Below, piece after piece: positions 20,936 to 30,736 of a DNA stretch of 64,000 bases. Position numbers and translations under genes: made by a program. The notes below the pieces were generated by a model, which saw only the letters and a program-made list of their open reading frames with translations, was not told the origin of the DNA and searched no databases. How positions within the stretch are numbered: position 1 is the stretch's first letter; the number at the start of each line of letters is the position of its first letter. Source of the stretch: Thermoproteota archaeon (lineage in GTDB: Archaea > Thermoproteota > Methanomethylicia > Methanomethylicales > Methanomethylicaceae); assembly GCA_016882195.1 (NCBI GenBank), contig VGLU01000001.1, forward strand, positions 38,001 through 102,000, in the 5' to 3' direction.

Positions 20936-21835
20936 ATGGCTTTTTTTGACGCTGTGGTTCGGATGGATCTCAAGATGGAGTCGAGGAGGAGCGCGGTGGC
21001 AGGTCTGCTTCTCTCGACGTTGTTCTGGGGGGCATCCTTCCCCATCATAAAGGCGGCGCTGGGGGAGATAGACCCGTTCTTCTTCATCTCCATCAGGTTC
21101 GTCCTGGCTGCCCTTATCGTCGTCGGCTTTCTAGTAGCGTTCAGGAAGTCCATCGTCAGGCTACTCAATAACAGGATACTGTGGATAGTGGGGATAACGA
21201 ACGCCGCCGGGTTCGTCATGGAGTTCTACGGTCTAACTATGACGACGGCCTCCAAGGCCTCGTTGCTCGTGAACGTCAATGTCGTATTCATGGCAATATT
21301 CAGCTACCTCCTGCTGAAGGAGAGGATAAACGGCAGGGCTAAAGTAGGCATACTCGTAGGACTCATGGGCGTCTTTCTAACCACCACAGGCGGAGACTTA
21401 ACGGTCCTGTGGAGCGGTTCCGCGGTTGGCGACCTGATAATATTCCTTGGCGGGATAATCTGGGCATACTCAAACATCTACAACAAGAGGGCGGTGACCG
21501 AACTCTCCCTATCGCCCATGGACGTCACCGAGTCCATGACCCTGACGAGCGCCATCGTGCTGGTACCTATCCTGCTCGTATCGCCCATGAGTTTTCAGGT
21601 TACGCCCTTCTCGGTTTCAGCCCTCCTGTACGTGACGGTGATTTGCACCATCTTCGGATTCTTCCTCTTCTACAAGGCGCTCAAGACGCTCACAGTGGTA
21701 AACACTGGAATCGTGATGCTCTTCGAGATAGTCGTTGCCATAGTTACCGCGAGCATATTTCTGGGAGAGACCATACCTCCTCTTGGCGCCGTTGGTGGAG
21801 TTCTCATAGGGATAGGCATAGTGCTGGTTTCATAA
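20936..21835 (+). CDS. EamA/DMT-superfamily permease
   Basis: About 10 TM helices, two EamA repeats. Confidence 0.8.
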   Translation: MAFFDAVVRMDLKMESRRSAVAGLLLSTLFWGASFPIIKAALGEIDPFFFISIRFVLAALIVVGFLVAFRKSIVRLLNNRILWIVGITNAAGFVMEFYGLTMTTASKASLLVNVNVVFMAIFSYLLLKERINGRAKVGILVGLMGVFLTTTGGDLTVLWSGSAVGDLIIFLGGIIWAYSNIYNKRAVTELSLSPMDVTESMTLTSAIVLVPILLVSPMSFQVTPFSVSALLYVTVICTIFGFFLFYKALKTLTVVNTGIVMLFEIVVAIVTASIFLGETIPPLGAVGGVLIGIGIVLVS

Positions 21836-21879
21836 AGGCTGGAATCAGTCCATTTAGAATAAGGGAGATCACTTGCCTT

Positions 21880-22197
21880 TTATTCCCTTCTCACGACCAC
21901 TAACGTGCAACGAGTGGCAATGCCCGCAATCACGCCCAGCGCAGCCAGCCACGGGAGCAGTAACGTCCCTACGACCGCCACGGTCGCCGGTAGCTCGAGC
22001 AGGACCTTGCCGGCCTCGTCCTTCACGATGATCCTCGTGACGTTCCCCTCGTGTATCAGCTCCTCAACCTTCTTTATGAGGTCGTCAGCCGCGACGGAGA
22101 ACTCCTCGGTCACGGTCTTGCCGAGCTTGGCTCCGCAGGAGTGGCAGTACAGCGCGTCCGCGGCAACGCTGGTTCCGCACTTCGGGCAGTAAGGCAT
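21880..22197 (-). CDS. Zinc-ribbon and DUF4342-like membrane protein
   Basis: MPYCPKCGTSVAADALYCHSCGAKL followed by a DUF4342-like domain and a hydrophobic C-terminus. Confidence 0.7.
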   Translation of the reverse strand: MPYCPKCGTSVAADALYCHSCGAKLGKTVTEEFSVAADDLIKKVEELIHEGNVTRIIVKDEAGKVLLELPATVAVVGTLLLPWLAALGVIAGIATRCTLVVVRRE

Positions 22198-22255
22198 TAT
22201 TATGCACCTCTGACACGATCTGAAAAAACCGCTTATAAGGTTTTATTCAGCAGCA

Positions 22256-22648
22256 TCAGTCCACAGCCATCACGGAGAACTTGAGCTGCTTGACGTGCCG
22301 GTTCGCCTTTAAGCCATCGATCAAGTCCTTGAGGCGCTTGGACGAACCCTTGACGACCATGACCTCAAGGCAACTCCTCTCGGTGAGGTGGGAGTGCAGG
22401 TACTGAGTGACGATGTCGCCGAACTCGTGCTGTAGCTGCAGATCCTCGTTCTTGCCCGTCTTCTCGTGAAGCACGGTAATTGTGGCGATGATGTCGCCCT
22501 TTAGCCTCTCAAGCTCCCTGTACTCCATAATGTACTTGTGCACTGCCTGCCGCACCACCTCGGACCGGCTTGCATACCGCTCTCCGCCCAGAATGGTGTC
22601 CAGCTCGCGCAGCAGTTCATCCGGTATAGATAGGCTCACCACGACCAT
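22256..22648 (-). CDS. nikR: Nickel-responsive regulator NikR
   Basis: RHH N-terminus (SIPDELLRELD...YASRSEVVRQAVHKYI) plus C-terminal ACT-like domain with HSHLTERSCLEVMVVKG. Confidence 0.88.
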   Translation of the reverse strand: MVVVSLSIPDELLRELDTILGGERYASRSEVVRQAVHKYIMEYRELERLKGDIIATITVLHEKTGKNEDLQLQHEFGDIVTQYLHSHLTERSCLEVMVVKGSSKRLKDLIDGLKANRHVKQLKFSVMAVD

Positions 22649-23509
22649 CTAGATCACCTTTGCTGATTTTTCGTTATTCGCCCTGCCCTCTATCAGGGAG
22701 AGGAGATCCTGCCGCATAAGTGGTCTGCTCCCGTCGCCGAGCACCCCGTCCTTCACCAGCATTTTGTACATCCCCACCACCTCGGGGGGCTTCAGCCCCG
22801 CCTCTTGGAGTAGCCCTTCATCGTAGAAGAGATCCCTTGGCGTGCCCTCAGCCAGCACAACACCCTTCTTGAGGATGTAGACCCTGTCAGATATCCTAGA
22901 GGCGAGATCCATGTCATGGGTGGAGATTACAACGCTCAGCCCAAGCTCGTCCCTTAGCTTAAGAAGAAGTTTCTCGACCTTCTCGGCGTTGACCGGGTCC
23001 AAATCCGATGTTGGCTCGTCCACCGCGACGATCTTGGGCTTCATGGCGATCACGCCGGCTATGGCAACCAGCCTCTTCTCGCCGCCGCTCAGGTAGTGGG
23101 GGATCTTGGTCTTCTCCGCGAAGCCCACCAAGTCGAGGGCCCACTCAGCCGCCTTCTTAGCCTCGGCGGGAGGCATTCCGGTATTTATCGGTCCGAACAT
23201 GACATCATCCATAACAGTGGGGGCGAAGAGCTGGCTGTCGGCGTCCTGGAAGACAAGACCAACAGACCTCCTGAGCTTCTCCGGGTTCTTCTTGTCAATG
23301 CGCTCGCCTTCCAACATAATTTCTCCTTCAGACGGGATCAGTATGCCGTTCAGGTGCTCCAGCAAGGTGGACTTGCCAGAACCGTTTGGACCACATACGC
23401 CCACTATCTCCTTCGGGAATACCTTGAAACAGAGGTCGTGTATGCCCACCGTGCCGTCGGAGTAGGTGTGGGAGAGGCAGTCTAGGTGCAATAAAGGTTC
23501 GGAACTCAT
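22649..23509 (-). CDS. cbiO: ECF nickel/cobalt transporter ATPase
   Basis: GPNGSGKSTL, LSGGEKR, VDEPTSDLDP. Confidence 0.88.
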   Translation of the reverse strand: MSSEPLLHLDCLSHTYSDGTVGIHDLCFKVFPKEIVGVCGPNGSGKSTLLEHLNGILIPSEGEIMLEGERIDKKNPEKLRRSVGLVFQDADSQLFAPTVMDDVMFGPINTGMPPAEAKKAAEWALDLVGFAEKTKIPHYLSGGEKRLVAIAGVIAMKPKIVAVDEPTSDLDPVNAEKVEKLLLKLRDELGLSVVISTHDMDLASRISDRVYILKKGVVLAEGTPRDLFYDEGLLQEAGLKPPEVVGMYKMLVKDGVLGDGSRPLMRQDLLSLIEGRANNEKSAKVI

Positions 23510-24315
23510 GGGATTATCCCCTGATACACGTAAGCTACAACAACAATCAGTACAGAAATCACCAACATGGCCCACCCCAGCGCAGATGGACTCCTAAGCC
23601 TCTCGTACGACCTGAGCTCCCCCGAGAAGCCCCTCGCCTCCATCGCCTTCCCGATCCTCTCGGCCTTGTCGAACGAGTAGACGACCCCGACCGCGAATAT
23701 CTTGGCGTAGAGTGAGCCCGCAGAGGTTATCCCCCTCCGCAGGCTTCCACCCCTTGCCCAAGCCGCCAGTAGAGCGGTCTCAAGCACCTCGAAGACGACG
23801 AAGACGAAGCGGAAGGTCAGCAGAAAGATTACATCGAAGGGCCTAGGGAATATCCTGTCTGCGAGGCCGGAGATCTCAGAGTACCTCGTGGACATGATTA
23901 ATGTGAGAGAGTAGTTCACCACCGCTAGGCCCCTGAGCAGGAGCTTCACCACGAGGAGTACGCCCATGTCAGTAATGGTGAATACGCCAGGAACGGCGAT
24001 GATAGGTCTTCCGGGCTGCGAGAAGATGAACAGGATGGAGATCGTCAGTATGAACAATACAGGAAACAGCGACCAGCCGAGCAGCTTCCTTAGCGGAAAC
24101 TTCCCCGAGATGTAGATCAACAAAGAGAGAACGTAGAGCGCTAACAGCAGAAGGGTGCTCTGTATTATCGTCGCCGCCACCACGAAGAGGAAGAGACCCA
24201 TCAACTTGACCCACGGACTCGCCCTGTTCAGCAGTCCCCCTCTCTCCGAGTAGTAGAGGATCGTTGCCAAGTTCGGGACATGCCCCCTCTCAAGACTCTT
24301 CAATTTTACTACCAC
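23506..24315 (-). CDS. cbiQ: ECF nickel/cobalt transporter T component
   Basis: CbiQ-like membrane protein with C-terminal AWARGGSLRRG and MEARGFSGELRSY motifs. Confidence 0.82.
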   Translation of the reverse strand: MVVKLKSLERGHVPNLATILYYSERGGLLNRASPWVKLMGLFLFVVAATIIQSTLLLLALYVLSLLIYISGKFPLRKLLGWSLFPVLFILTISILFIFSQPGRPIIAVPGVFTITDMGVLLVVKLLLRGLAVVNYSLTLIMSTRYSEISGLADRIFPRPFDVIFLLTFRFVFVVFEVLETALLAAWARGGSLRRGITSAGSLYAKIFAVGVVYSFDKAERIGKAMEARGFSGELRSYERLRSPSALGWAMLVISVLIVVVAYVYQGIIP

Positions 24316-24949
24316 CCAAGAGTTCAGGTTTTACCTTTGCCAGGAAGGCAACCAGAAACCCGGTAACTATCGACTCAACAACCGCCGCGACCTCGTTTAT
24401 TAGTGCCAGAAGGAGGAGGTTCTGCAGCTCCTCTACTCCTTCCACGCCCTGTATGCCGGAAACGGTTATTGCGCCGACCATCAGCGCGTTTGAGACCGTC
24501 AGGGCGATCAGCGTCGCGACAAGCGCGGCTATGAAGGGGAGGACCCTGCGCCTGCGGAATAGAAACACAAAGATCGAGAAGGCAACAACGATCTCTACCA
24601 TGTTTATCAGGAAGTTGAGCCCGATGGGACCCCAGCCACCGTGACCTACAGCCGAGGAGAGTATGTTAATGATGACAGCGGATACCGAGCCGATGATGGG
24701 CCCGACCAGAATTCCCAGCATTGGCGTGAAGTTGAGGTGGAGCCCTCCCAATACCGGAACCTCCACCTGAAAGATCACGAAGGCGAGGGCGGTGGCTACG
24801 CCTGCGACCGAGAGCGTCTTGACCTCAATGGACTTACCAGTCCTCCTGAAGTAGAAGGCGACAATCCCAAGCAGGGCGAGCGAGATTAACCAGTAGAATG
24901 CCACCCACGTGATGGGCAGAACACCGTCGGGCAGGTGAATGTGGGCCAT
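24290..24949 (-). CDS. cbiM: ECF nickel/cobalt transporter S component
   Basis: N-terminal MAHIHLPDGVLP metal-site motif, multi-TM. Confidence 0.85.
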   Translation of the reverse strand: MAHIHLPDGVLPITWVAFYWLISLALLGIVAFYFRRTGKSIEVKTLSVAGVATALAFVIFQVEVPVLGGLHLNFTPMLGILVGPIIGSVSAVIINILSSAVGHGGWGPIGLNFLINMVEIVVAFSIFVFLFRRRRVLPFIAALVATLIALTVSNALMVGAITVSGIQGVEGVEELQNLLLLALINEVAAVVESIVTGFLVAFLAKVKPELLGGSKIEES

Positions 24950-24982
24950 TGCGAGTCCCTTAATATGATCTGGCTAAGTATG

Positions 24983-25012
24983 TTTATTAATTTTTCTGAT
25001 ATTTTTAATAAA
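24983..25012. promoter_or_regulatory. Dyad TTTATTAA-N14-TTAATAAA upstream of cbiM (candidate NikR operator)
   Basis: Perfect 8-bp inverted repeat, 22 bp centre to centre, in the cbiM promoter region. Confidence 0.4.
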
Positions 25013-25016
25013 TAGA

Positions 25017-25496
25017 TCAGCGCCTTACGACGAGCACATTGCAAGGGGCGTTCTTAACGACATAATCGGCGACGCTACCGAGAAGTGCGCGCTTGAGACC
25101 GGTGAGACCCCTTGAGCCGATGACTATCAGCGAGACGCCTTCTCTTTCGGCCTCTGTTACAAGGCCTCCGTCTACAGTATTCCAAACCGGAATGATCTCA
25201 GATTCTACGGCTTTGACGCCGGCTTTCTTTGCTATTTCTTCATACCCCTTCAGGATAGGCTCCATTTTTTCGGTGACCTCCTTTGGCACCTTCGGGGAGT
25301 ATTCTGGGAAGCTTGTCAATATGTGGGGGTATCCTGGAACGCCTGGTGTTGATGGCATTGCAGGAGAGGCGTGTATGGCAACTATTAGCAGACGCGCATC
25401 ATGCCGCTTCGCCATATCGGTGGCGACCTTGAAGGCAGCCTCGGCGTGCTTCGAGCCGTCCACGCCAACCATTATGGTTTCTGTTGGTTTTTCCAT
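25017..25496 (-). CDS. Universal stress protein (UspA)
   Basis: IMVGVDGSKHAEAAFKVA ... VIGSRGLTGLKRALLGSVADYVVKNAPCNVLVVR. Confidence 0.93.
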   Translation of the reverse strand: MEKPTETIMVGVDGSKHAEAAFKVATDMAKRHDARLLIVAIHASPAMPSTPGVPGYPHILTSFPEYSPKVPKEVTEKMEPILKGYEEIAKKAGVKAVESEIIPVWNTVDGGLVTEAEREGVSLIVIGSRGLTGLKRALLGSVADYVVKNAPCNVLVVRR

Positions 25497-25652
25497 AGTG
25501 GACCGTGAATTACTACATTTGAAAAACTTTTAAGCATTTATTGTTTACCCGCACTAAGACTTTGTCAAGACATCTTTGCGAGGTTCATTAGATCTCAATT
25601 CTAAAGACGTTCTGTACTTTTATATCCCTAACACGCCTAATATTGAGTAAAA

Positions 25653-26246
25653 GTGGTGGAAGCGATATCACCCACCAAAGGCAAAGCCCTTCTTGTAGTT
25701 ACGTTAGTAGTCTTTGTCGTAGTTGCAGTCTTCTTCGCGTTGGGATACCTTCTGACCATCGCCATCGGAATACCATCCAGCCTTGGTTTTGCGCCTCCTA
25801 TCCGCTTGATTGGTGGACTAGTTCTTGCCCTCGGTTTTCTATTTTATGGCTGGTTGTTCAGGTATAGGAATCCAGTCGACATACTAGTTTCCACGTATGT
25901 AACCATCTCGAAGGTAGGAAGAAGAGAGCCTCTGGAAAAGCCCTCAGGCAGAAAAGAGTCGCTCGTGGTTCAGGGACCGTACCGATACGTCAGACATCCG
26001 TTGTACTTTGGAAATGTATTACTGCTCATTGGCTGGTGGCTACTTCTGGATTACACCTTTCTCCTATTTTCAGCAGTACTTCTGCTACTGTGGTTCAATT
26101 TTGTGGTGGCCAATTTTGAGGAGAAGGAGCTCAGAGCCATGTTCGGAGAGCAGTATGAGCAGTATTCGAGGGAGGTTCCCAAGATCATCCCTTTTACCAA
26201 GCGCCGTAAGAGAGGAGATGAGACTCAATCGGGCGAGCGAAGATGA
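25653..26246 (+). CDS. Isoprenylcysteine carboxyl methyltransferase / PEMT-family membrane protein
   Basis: VVQGPYRYVRHPLYFGNVLLLIGW ... NFEEKELRAMFGEQYEQYSREVPKIIP. Confidence 0.8.
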   Translation: MVEAISPTKGKALLVVTLVVFVVVAVFFALGYLLTIAIGIPSSLGFAPPIRLIGGLVLALGFLFYGWLFRYRNPVDILVSTYVTISKVGRREPLEKPSGRKESLVVQGPYRYVRHPLYFGNVLLLIGWWLLLDYTFLLFSAVLLLLWFNFVVANFEEKELRAMFGEQYEQYSREVPKIIPFTKRRKRGDETQSGERR

Positions 26247-26558
26247 AGGGAGGTAACAAAGTTCAGTGAAGATAACCCATGCCCGGAATGTTATGGATGG
26301 TGGCTTTCATATTCCACCTGCGACCATGAAAAGTACGTCTGCAAGACCTGTGGACGACCCCAGTGCGTCTTGCATTGGCGATACCCTATGCAGAGCAGGG
26401 AGGAGGCGATACACTTTTTGAAGAGCGCCGAGGTGCAGACCGGCAAGAGATGCTTCGTGGGGAAGGCGAAGGTTCCAACCGGAGGGGTGAAGTGGAAGAT
26501 ATTCACCTCCGAGGAGGATTACGAGAGTTACGTGAAGTTCAAGAAACACAAACGATAA
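26247..26558 (+). CDS. Small zinc-finger-like protein, start codon unclear
   Basis: In-frame extension of the 26370 ORF: NPCPECYGWWLSYSTCDHEKYVCKTCGRPQCVLHWRYPMQSREEAIHFL... Confidence 0.55.
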   Translation, partial: REVTKFSEDNPCPECYGWWLSYSTCDHEKYVCKTCGRPQCVLHWRYPMQSREEAIHFLKSAEVQTGKRCFVGKAKVPTGGVKWKIFTSEEDYESYVKFKKHKR

Positions 26559-26602
26559 TTTAAGTCGAGTTGAAAGAGATAAGGCAGTAATTTGGGATTG
26601 TA

Positions 26603-27323
26603 TTGTGCGAAGGGTGGCTATACGTTGGTAGCATTGAAGGCAAGTTTAGCCGTTTGAGGTCGTTCCTGTTCGGCTCAAAACGCAGATCCTTGTTCGGCGT
26701 TTGGCTGATCCTCGTTGTTCTGCCTCTGCTCGTGCAGATCATTGCAGGTGGTGTCAATAACCGCGTGACCAACATCTCAGTCTTTCTTTGTGCGTTCAGC
26801 ACTCTTCTGTTCTGGAGCTTCCGAGCACCCCTCACCTCATTTGTCAGCAGATGGGGAGCGCTGGTGCGATCTGGGGCGAGTTCCTGTTCTGGTCTGTTGA
26901 GAGGGTCTTGGATTACCGGTGTTGCCGCAAACCCCAATCTCGCGATCGACCTTCTGGCTACAATGCCTTGGTACGTGCTTATGATCGCCCTGCTCTGGAG
27001 GGTACAGACCACCTACAGGTACACCTCCTCGAGCTGTTGCTCCTCGGGGGCATCTACGAACTGGGCGCGGACGGCATTTTCGGCGCCGTGCTTCACGGAT
27101 GGCCTCCTTGGAAACTTTGCCACTGGTCGTGTTAATCATACCTCACTTCGTTATGATTTATTCGTTCATGATATTGTCAGGCAGTTACATGCTCAGGACA
27201 GAGGTGCAGAAGAGGGTGCGGAAGGAGCCTAAGGGCAACATTCGTAGACTCGTCTTCGGATTACTCCCATTGCTAGGGCTAATCCCCTATATTGTTCTTT
27301 TTGTCCTGATCTTTTCGCACTAA
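26603..27323 (+). pseudogene. Multi-frameshifted integral membrane protein
   Basis: Coherent membrane-protein sequence is recovered only by switching frames (see findings). Confidence 0.65.
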
Positions 27324-27381
27324 TCCACTGGCAAGTTTAATAATCGCGGGGCAAGAGATAGGAGGCGATGGTGTCAGGGAT

Positions 27382-28170
27382 ATGACCCGCAAGTTGGACT
27401 TCAAGGCGTTTATCCTCGATCTGGACGGCAACATCTACAGGGGAGACAGACCGGTGGAGGGAGCCGCGGGCGTTATCGACGCCTTAAGGAAGAAAGGGAA
27501 GAAGGTCCTTTTCCTGACCAACAACTCCACCAGAACCCCGCAGGAGTACACGGAGAAGCTGAGGGGGATGGGAATAGAGACATCTCCGGAGGAGATCCTT
27601 ACGTCCTCCATCGCCACCGCCATCTACATGCGAAACTTGGAGCGCGGTGGGGTCTACGTGGTGGGCGAGGCGGCGCTGAAGTCGGCAATCGCCGGGGAGG
27701 GCTTCACCCTGCTGGACGAGGAAGGTGCGAGGAGGGCAAAGTACGTCGTCTGCGGGCTCGACTCTGGGGTCACCTACAGGAAGCTGGCAGCGGCGTGCCT
27801 CGCGATTCAGGGCGGCGCCAAGTTCATAGCCGCGAACACCGATCGGAACCTCCCAGTGGAGGGCGGCTACCTGCCGGGAGCAGGTGCCATAGTAGGCGCC
27901 ATAGTAACGGCAACTGGTGCGAAGCCAATCATAGTGGGGAAGCCGTCCAAGAACATAATGGGCATAGCCCTCAAGAGGCTGGGCGTGGGCAGGGGGGAGG
28001 TTGCAATGGTGGGGGACTGCTTGGACATAGACGTTGCGGCGGGGAGGAACGCGGGCGTCTATACCATCCTCGTGCTCACGGGGGTCACCTGCAGGTCGGA
28101 TCTGAGGGGGAGGAGCGTTTTGCCTGACCTTACCCTAGAGAGCGTCGCGGACCTGATAGAATTGATCTGA
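27382..28170 (+). CDS. HAD-IIA phosphatase (NagD/phosphoglycolate phosphatase-like)
   Basis: FILDLDGNIYRGD, LTNNSTRTP, GKPSKNIM, MVGDCLDIDV. Confidence 0.88.
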   Translation: MTRKLDFKAFILDLDGNIYRGDRPVEGAAGVIDALRKKGKKVLFLTNNSTRTPQEYTEKLRGMGIETSPEEILTSSIATAIYMRNLERGGVYVVGEAALKSAIAGEGFTLLDEEGARRAKYVVCGLDSGVTYRKLAAACLAIQGGAKFIAANTDRNLPVEGGYLPGAGAIVGAIVTATGAKPIIVGKPSKNIMGIALKRLGVGRGEVAMVGDCLDIDVAAGRNAGVYTILVLTGVTCRSDLRGRSVLPDLTLESVADLIELI

Positions 28171-28257
28171 GCCCCCTCTGCCTGTTCAGAAATTTTACAT
28201 GAACGATTAAAAAATGTTAATATATACTATGCGGAAATTTATCTACTGGTGTTTATC

Positions 28258-29187
28258 ATGGAGCTGGCCGAGGATCCCCTAACCAACAAGAAAGTAGAGG
28301 TCGTCAGGTACTCCAACCTGGGCGTCGGCGTTCTGAGGAGGGGGAAGATCAGGGACATCTACGACCTCGGTGAGGAGCTCCTGATATACCACACGGACAG
28401 GGTCTCAGCCTTCGACGTCGTTCTCCCGACACTGATCCCGAGGAAGGGCGAGTCCCTGCAGAAATTGTCGGTTTACTGGATGGAGAGGAGCAGGAGGGTC
28501 TTCCCGAACCATCTAATATCTGTCGAGGACAGCCGGACCATACGGGTCAGGAAGGCGAGGAGGGTCGACATCGAGTGGGTCGTTAGGAAGTACCTCTACG
28601 GTTCGCTCTGGAGGGCGTACAGCAAGGGGGAACGCAAGCTCTACGGGATAAAGTTCCCGGAGGGGCTGAGTATGGCGGAGGAACTTCCCGCCCCAGTAAT
28701 AACTCCCACAACAAAGGCGGACGTGGGCCACGACGAGGAGATCGCCAGAAAACTCGCTGTGGAGAGGGGCATAGTCGACAAGAGCACGTGGGACGAGCTG
28801 GAGGAAGCAACTTTAAAGCTGTACGAGTTCTACGAGGCGGAGGCGAGGCAGAGGGGTATAATCATACCCGATTTCAAGATCGAGTTCGGTTGGCACGGTA
28901 AAGAGTTGATACAGATAGATGAGCCCCCGACGCACGACTCTGCTAGGATGTGGGCGCGCAGGTACTACAGGCCAGGTGAGGTGCAGGAGAAGCACTGCCT
29001 TGACAAGGAATTCTTGAGGGAGTGTCTCAGGAGGCTCGATTTTGCTGGAGAGGGCGAGCCGCCGATATTACCCAGAGGGGTCGTCGGGGAGGTTGTCAAG
29101 CGTTGTGTGGGTGCATACAGGGTGCTCGCGGAGGGCGCCAGCGTTGAGGAGCTGAGGCTTGCCGGTGTAGACGATATTTTTAGATAA
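28258..29187 (+). CDS. purC: Phosphoribosylaminoimidazole-succinocarboxamide synthase
   Basis: RGKIRDIYDLGEELLIYHTDRVSAFDVVL; DEPPTHDSARMW. Confidence 0.92.
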   Translation: MELAEDPLTNKKVEVVRYSNLGVGVLRRGKIRDIYDLGEELLIYHTDRVSAFDVVLPTLIPRKGESLQKLSVYWMERSRRVFPNHLISVEDSRTIRVRKARRVDIEWVVRKYLYGSLWRAYSKGERKLYGIKFPEGLSMAEELPAPVITPTTKADVGHDEEIARKLAVERGIVDKSTWDELEEATLKLYEFYEAEARQRGIIIPDFKIEFGWHGKELIQIDEPPTHDSARMWARRYYRPGEVQEKHCLDKEFLRECLRRLDFAGEGEPPILPRGVVGEVVKRCVGAYRVLAEGASVEELRLAGVDDIFR

Positions 29188-29258
29188 ACGTATAAAAAAA
29201 CCTTAAAAAGCCCCCTATAAATATACATGTTTATAGTAACGGTCTGGGGGGCACTCTT

Positions 29259-30734
29259 ATGGTGGGGGAGAGGTGTGGGGTATTCGGAGCTAAATGCTTC
29301 GACGGCAGCGATGCCTTCGTAAACCTCTACTGGGGACTAGTGGCGCAGAACCACAGAGGACACGAGTCCTACGGGTTCCTCACACACTCCGAGGGGCTGA
29401 GGAGGTACGTGGACCTCGGCCTCGTCCCGAGGATAGAGAGGCAGGAGTTCCTCCGCTGGAACATACTCCTGCCGGGCAATGTCGGGATAGCCCACGTCAG
29501 GTATGGGACCTCCGGACACAGGGACGTTTACGCTCATCTGAAGGATGCACAGCCCATAGTCGTCTCCCGCGGGAAGGAGAAGCTGGGCTTGGCGTACAAC
29601 GGCAACCTGGTGAACATCGGGTGGCTGAAGGAGTTTGTAGCCAAGAGAAACGGTAGGCTCAAGACGACCTCTGATACCGAGCTCCTCAGCAGGTACCTCC
29701 TCGACAATTTGGACAGGGGCATAATAGATAGCGTAAAGTTATGCATGGAGGATGTGGAGGGTGCATTCTCCGTGGTGGGACTGAGGTCGAGCGGGGAGTT
29801 CTTTGCGTTCAGGGATCCGCTCGGGATGAGGCCGCTCTGCCTCGGACAGAGCAGGGACGGCAGCATCAAGGCGGTCTCCTCTGAAACTGTCGGGCTCGAC
29901 ATTAACGATTTCCAGGTCTTGAGCGAGGTGGAGCCGGGCGAGGCTCTGATCTTCACGAAGGACGGGATGGAGAGGCAGAGGCTCGTCAGGAACGGCGGGA
30001 GGGCATTCTGCGGCTTCGAGTTCTCCTACTTCGCGAGACCTGACTCGATGATCAACGGCAAGTACGTTTACAGGGTGAGGGAGGAGTTCGGCAGGAACCT
30101 AGGGCGGAGGTACCAGGACGTAGTCAGGGACTCTGACCTCATTATATCCATACCGGAGACGGCCGACGACGCGGCGTACGGGCTGCATGAGGAGACTGGT
30201 CTGAGGTGGGAGAGGACCCTGAGGAGGCACAGGTTCGTGACCCACAGGGCGTTCATACTGGAGGTCGACGAGAGGACCTCGACCATCGACAGGAAGATCA
30301 ACGTTCCGGATGGTGGTCTGAAGGGGAAGAGGGCCATAGTCGTCGAGGACAGCATCGTCAGGGGCGACACGACGAGGACGACAGTAAAGAAGCTGAGGGA
30401 GGCTGGCGCGGAGAAGGTCTACCTCTTCGTCACCTTCCCCAGGATAACGCATCCCTGCTTCTACGGGATAGATATGGCGACCTTCACGGAGCTCATCGGG
30501 TTCTACTTCAACGAAGAGGGGATAGCCAAGGAGATAGGAGCCGACGCGGTCTGCTACCAGCCCCTCGAGGACTTCGTTAAGGCGACCGGCATGCGTAAGG
30601 AGGACCTCTGCATGGCTTGCACCACCGGGAGCTATCCGACGGAGCTCGCGCAGAGGATAGCGGACAAGGTCAGGTCCACCGTCGACAAATCGGACAGGAG
30701 CAGGGTCTACGAACGACCGAACTTGGAGGTGTGA
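29259..30734 (+). CDS. purF: Amidophosphoribosyltransferase 1 (intact glutaminase)
   Basis: Cys nucleophile after a short propeptide (MVGER-CGVFG), HVRYGTSG, YNGNLVN, TSDTELL, VVEDSIVRGDTT; candidate 4Fe-4S Cys ligands (FCGFEF, HPCFYG, CMAC). Confidence 0.92.
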   Translation: MVGERCGVFGAKCFDGSDAFVNLYWGLVAQNHRGHESYGFLTHSEGLRRYVDLGLVPRIERQEFLRWNILLPGNVGIAHVRYGTSGHRDVYAHLKDAQPIVVSRGKEKLGLAYNGNLVNIGWLKEFVAKRNGRLKTTSDTELLSRYLLDNLDRGIIDSVKLCMEDVEGAFSVVGLRSSGEFFAFRDPLGMRPLCLGQSRDGSIKAVSSETVGLDINDFQVLSEVEPGEALIFTKDGMERQRLVRNGGRAFCGFEFSYFARPDSMINGKYVYRVREEFGRNLGRRYQDVVRDSDLIISIPETADDAAYGLHEETGLRWERTLRRHRFVTHRAFILEVDERTSTIDRKINVPDGGLKGKRAIVVEDSIVRGDTTRTTVKKLREAGAEKVYLFVTFPRITHPCFYGIDMATFTELIGFYFNEEGIAKEIGADAVCYQPLEDFVKATGMRKEDLCMACTTGSYPTELAQRIADKVRSTVDKSDRSRVYERPNLEV

Positions 30735-30736
30735 GG

